DNA from: Clostridia bacterium
GTDB taxonomy: Bacteria; Bacillota; Clostridia; Christensenellales; UBA1242
DNA: 42,988 bases
NCBI GenBank assembly: GCA_017531805.1
Contig: JAFXKG010000008.1
Span: forward strand, 1-42,988
Direction: 5' to 3'
The notes beneath the pieces are model-generated. The model was not told where the DNA came from, searched no databases, and saw only the letters and a list, made by a program, of their open reading frames with translations. Shown in pieces: positions 40,362-42,988 of the stretch; within the stretch, counting starts at the first letter, position 1, and every line of letters begins with the position of its first letter. A program made the translations under genes and the position numbers.

Positions 40362-41105
40362 ATGAAAAAAATTATTGAAAACATTAAATTAATTACAAAA
40401 AAAATAAAAAATTGGTTATACAAAATATTTAAAGGTGATTTTTTATCTCCACAAAATATCGTCAATTATATTTTTACTGCGGAAAGTTTACCCGAACCAT
40501 TAAACACAGAAACTGAATTTGAGTTAGTAAAATCTTTTCAAGAAGAAGATAATCTAAACGCAAAAAGCAAGCTAATTGAGCACAATTTAAGACTTGTAAT
40601 GTATATCGCAAAAAAATTTGAAAGCACAAAAACAGAACTTGCTGACTTAGTATCAGTAGGCTCCATTGGATTAATCAAAGCAGTGGATAGTTATAAACTT
40701 GACAAAAATATTAAACTGGCAACCTACGCAAGTCGTTGTATAGAAAACGAGATTTTGATGTATCTTAGAAAAATAAACAAAAGTATTAATGATTTAAGTC
40801 TTGATGATTCGCTTGTAAGCGACGACGAAGGCAGTAACCTAACACTTGGCGAAATGATACCCGACACTAAACAAGTATACGAAGAAATAGAACTTAAAGA
40901 CCAAAAATCGTATTTATTACAATCAATCACAAAACTAAATCACAGAGAGCGAAAAATAATGTGCATGAGATACGGACTAGCAGGATACGATGAACTTACT
41001 CAAAAAGAAGTAGCCGATAGCATGAACATATCTCAAAGCTACATTTCTAGACTAGAAAAGAAAATTTTAAACAAACTCAAAAAAGACATGACAAAAAACT
41101 TTTAA
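40362..41105 (+). CDS. sigE: Sporulation sigma factor SigE (pro-form)
   Basis: A 247-residue mother-cell sigma factor made as an inactive precursor. The basic-hydrophobic pro-sequence and linker occupy about residues 1-35 (KKIIENIKLITKKIKNWLYKIF). The typical SLPEPL then leads into region 2 (NLRLVMYIAKKFESTKTELADLVSVGSIGLIKAVDSYKLDKNIKLATYASRCIENEILMYLRK). Region 4 is complete (LNHRERKIMCMRYGL...LTQKEVADSMNISQSYISRLEKKIL). GGAG lies before the ATG. It forms an operon with spoIIGA, and a bidirectional terminator ends it. Confidence 0.95.
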   Translation: MKKIIENIKLITKKIKNWLYKIFKGDFLSPQNIVNYIFTAESLPEPLNTETEFELVKSFQEEDNLNAKSKLIEHNLRLVMYIAKKFESTKTELADLVSVGSIGLIKAVDSYKLDKNIKLATYASRCIENEILMYLRKINKSINDLSLDDSLVSDDEGSNLTLGEMIPDTKQVYEEIELKDQKSYLLQSITKLNHRERKIMCMRYGLAGYDELTQKEVADSMNISQSYISRLEKKILNKLKKDMTKNF

Positions 41106-41130
41106 AAAAACACGCATTTGCGTGTTTTTT
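41104..41130. terminator. Bidirectional terminator after sigE
   Basis: ACACGC (41110-41115), loop ATTT, GCGTGT (41120-41125), with A and T runs on both sides; shared with the convergent gene. Confidence 0.88.
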
Positions 41131-41959
41131 ATGGTGTATAGTAATCTGTTTTATCATCCAACTCATCTTCTTCAGGTGGCAATTCTATAAAAAATTCAAC
41201 TTCTACTTCAGGTTCCTTTTCATGTTCCTTATTTTCTTCTTTGTTATAATAAGTTAATTTATATTCGCCAGATTCTTCATCATACTCTGCTTCACCATCA
41301 AAATCTATTTCATTATCATCTTCAATAACATAATCTAGCAATTCTTCATAACCAATAGACACTTCTTGTTGCCTAATCAATACTGTATTAAATTTAATTC
41401 TTGATACCAAGTAGTAGCCATCATCTCTATCGTCTAAAAATACTTCATATTCCCATGCTTGAGCTTTGTTGTTTTCATTAAATCCTTTAAAAATATAATC
41501 ATCCCCAACTTCATCAAAGTGAAATTCAATTCTTGCATCATCTGTTTCTGAATTGCTTTCAACTAAAGAAAATAAAAACAACATATTTTCATCTTCATCA
41601 CACTCTAATTCTTCATTTAATTCCAATATTTTTTCTCTAGTTTCTTCGTCATAGTCATCAATATCAAAATCACATTCTAAATCAGACATCATTATAGGTT
41701 TTATGTTTATCAATGTGTCTTTAAAATCTTTATATTCAATATGTTGCAACTCAACAAATAAATCATCATAAGCAATGTCATACTTTGAAGTTTTGCCATC
41801 CATAGAGAAATCTTTATCAAGATTAAGCTTTTGCACAAAACTTTTTGGCAATTTTGAAATTGCATATTTATATTTAGTTGCAATAAAAGAATCTACTTTT
41901 TCTACCAAATCTAAAACCTTATTAAATTTTTCAGAAAACACTTTATATTTATCTTCCAT
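41129..41959 (-). CDS. Acidic protein of unknown function, paralogue A (276 aa)
   Basis: Not recognised. It opens with MEDKYKVFSEKFNKVLDLVEKVDSFIATKYKYAISKLP, a helical N terminus shared with the next gene upstream (KYKVF, FNK-LDL). The middle contains beta-like segments, among them YIFKGFNENNKAQAWEYEVFLDDRDDGYYLVSR, again matched in the paralogue (YKYVGFNDDNK). The last 60 residues are extremely acidic (EEDELDD). No membrane segment, no signal. The acidic character and paired copies resemble immunity or phage-defence partner proteins, but there is no evidence for that. GGAG site present. Confidence 0.75.
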   Translation of the reverse strand: MEDKYKVFSEKFNKVLDLVEKVDSFIATKYKYAISKLPKSFVQKLNLDKDFSMDGKTSKYDIAYDDLFVELQHIEYKDFKDTLINIKPIMMSDLECDFDIDDYDEETREKILELNEELECDEDENMLFLFSLVESNSETDDARIEFHFDEVGDDYIFKGFNENNKAQAWEYEVFLDDRDDGYYLVSRIKFNTVLIRQQEVSIGYEELLDYVIEDDNEIDFDGEAEYDEESGEYKLTYYNKEENKEHEKEPEVEVEFFIELPPEEDELDDKTDYYTP

Positions 41960-42010
41960 AGTTTTCTCCTGTTTTTATTATAGCACAAACAAAAAATATG
42001 TCAATATTAA

Positions 42011-42034
42011 TAAAAAAACACGTCAAAGCGTGTT
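42011..42034 (-). terminator. Terminator of paralogue B
   Basis: AACACG and CGTGTT with a six-base loop; on the minus strand a T run follows. Confidence 0.75.
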
Positions 42035-42677
42035 AAATATCAAATTCAGGTGTAAATTCTATCTCCATTTCCTCTTCATATGCATCTTCATCTTCTACAG
42101 ATTGTAAAATTTCTTCATAAAGCAAATTTTCTTTTTTACAATCAAGCATCCATCCTCGTGAAGATTTCTCCACACATAAATTATAATCTTCTCCATCAAA
42201 ATCAATATAAACATCAAAATACATATCAATAACATTTTTATTGTCATCATTAAAACCAACATATTTGTATTGACCATCAATTTCCTCTACATGAGCTTGT
42301 AGAACATTATTTTTGCTTGCAGTATTACACAAAGATAAAGTAAACAATCTTACAGGTTTTTTAATTTGCAAACCTCGTTTGGTTTGTTGCGGCATTATTT
42401 CTTCTTCAAAAAACCTATACAACTCAATCTCCGCTCTTAAATAATTTGTTTTTTCAATATAATCTAATTCTAATCTGTTTTGATAAATTCTCATTTCGAT
42501 GTTATTTTTATCATCATCTATATAAAAATCTTCCCATTTTAAAATTTTGTCGATTACATCTTGCGACAATTTATTAATCAAAGTTTTATAAATCCTTGCC
42601 AAACCAGCATCCGCTTGTTCTATCAAATCTAAAGTTTTGTTAAAACCTTTTTTGAAAACTTTATACTTTTCTTTCAT
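42033..42677 (-). CDS. Acidic protein of unknown function, paralogue B (214 aa)
   Basis: Related to paralogue A by the N terminus (MKEKYKVFKKGFNKTLDLIEQADAGLARIYKTLINKLSQDVIDKIL) and by the central YKYVGFNDDNKNVIDMYFDVYIDFDGEDYNL. It lacks the long acidic tail and ends EDEDAYEEEMEIEFTPEFDI. Each copy has its own ribosome binding site and terminator, so they are separate units that arose by tandem duplication and have diverged a lot. The function is unknown. Confidence 0.75.
   Translation of the reverse strand: MKEKYKVFKKGFNKTLDLIEQADAGLARIYKTLINKLSQDVIDKILKWEDFYIDDDKNNIEMRIYQNRLELDYIEKTNYLRAEIELYRFFEEEIMPQQTKRGLQIKKPVRLFTLSLCNTASKNNVLQAHVEEIDGQYKYVGFNDDNKNVIDMYFDVYIDFDGEDYNLCVEKSSRGWMLDCKKENLLYEEILQSVEDEDAYEEEMEIEFTPEFDI

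Positions 42678-42988
<311 letters not shown>

Overview
The window looks like the chromosome of a low-GC, Gram-positive, endospore-forming bacterium of the Clostridia type, probably an uncultured lineage from a metagenome. It carries sigG, sigE and spoIIGA, a PdaB-like deacetylase and a collagen-like exosporium-type protein. Ribosome binding sites are strong AAGGAG types, and the 16S rRNA 3' end ends in the matching CCTCC. The sequence stops inside 16S rRNA at the right. At the left, a visibly less AT-rich block breaks into the middle of a tRNA-Gly gene near 2204, so bases 1-2200 are either transferred DNA or a mis-joined contig end.

Layout. 1-2063: the tail of an unknown gene, then an ABC ATPase and an FtsX-like permease that seems to lack its last membrane segment. 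2205-3446: a truncated tRNA-Gly, and divergent from it a tRNA-Lys/Leu/Gln/His operon; both have long structured leaders. 3520-7060: a small unknown protein, an SDR oxidoreductase, a MurG-like glycosyltransferase, tRNA-Lys(CTT) and an unknown gene flanked by a 15-bp tRNA-end repeat. 7028-18502: the collagen-like protein, metG, argS, a YfcC-type carrier, a VTT-PlsC-zinc ribbon fusion, a divergent sigma-70-like factor, cardiolipin synthase and a GT8 glycosyltransferase. 18576-19009: tRNA-Gln(CTG) with another structured leader and a 35-residue ORF. 19050-22952: a three-gene operon of an old-yellow-enzyme-type reductase and two-subunit aconitase X. 23035-25800: a three-gene ABC-2 exporter behind a structured leader and an attenuator terminator.

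26551-35112 is a compact one-strand phage-head cassette: terminase, a small terminase-like protein, a zinc protein, portal, scaffold, HK97-fold capsid, a small protein, a gp4-like adaptor, a gp10-like beta-rich plug protein and a holin-like protein. It has no visible integrase, repressor, replication gene, endolysin, tail fibre or tail spike. Its motifs are intact, its composition matches the host, and it sits among sporulation genes. A sigma-region-4/ArpU-like regulator lies 0.8 kb upstream, and its upstream region shares the 11-mer TTTAGGGTAAA with that of the capsid operon. This is my best candidate for an undescribed system, perhaps a domesticated DNA-packaging or gene-transfer-agent-like particle.

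35998-42988: an SH3-like surface protein, the regulator, a two-OB-fold SSB-like protein, a PdaB-like deacetylase, a zinc-ribbon membrane protein, sigG divergent from spoIIGA-sigE, two paralogous acidic proteins, and the 3' end of a 16S gene followed by a terminator instead of 23S.

Two cross-cutting patterns stand out. Three tRNA leaders share a two-hairpin motif. Four genes that lack a ribosome binding site (the SDR, murG, the SH3 protein and spoIIGA) each have a -10-like hexamer ending exactly six bases before ATG, which suggests leaderless mRNAs.
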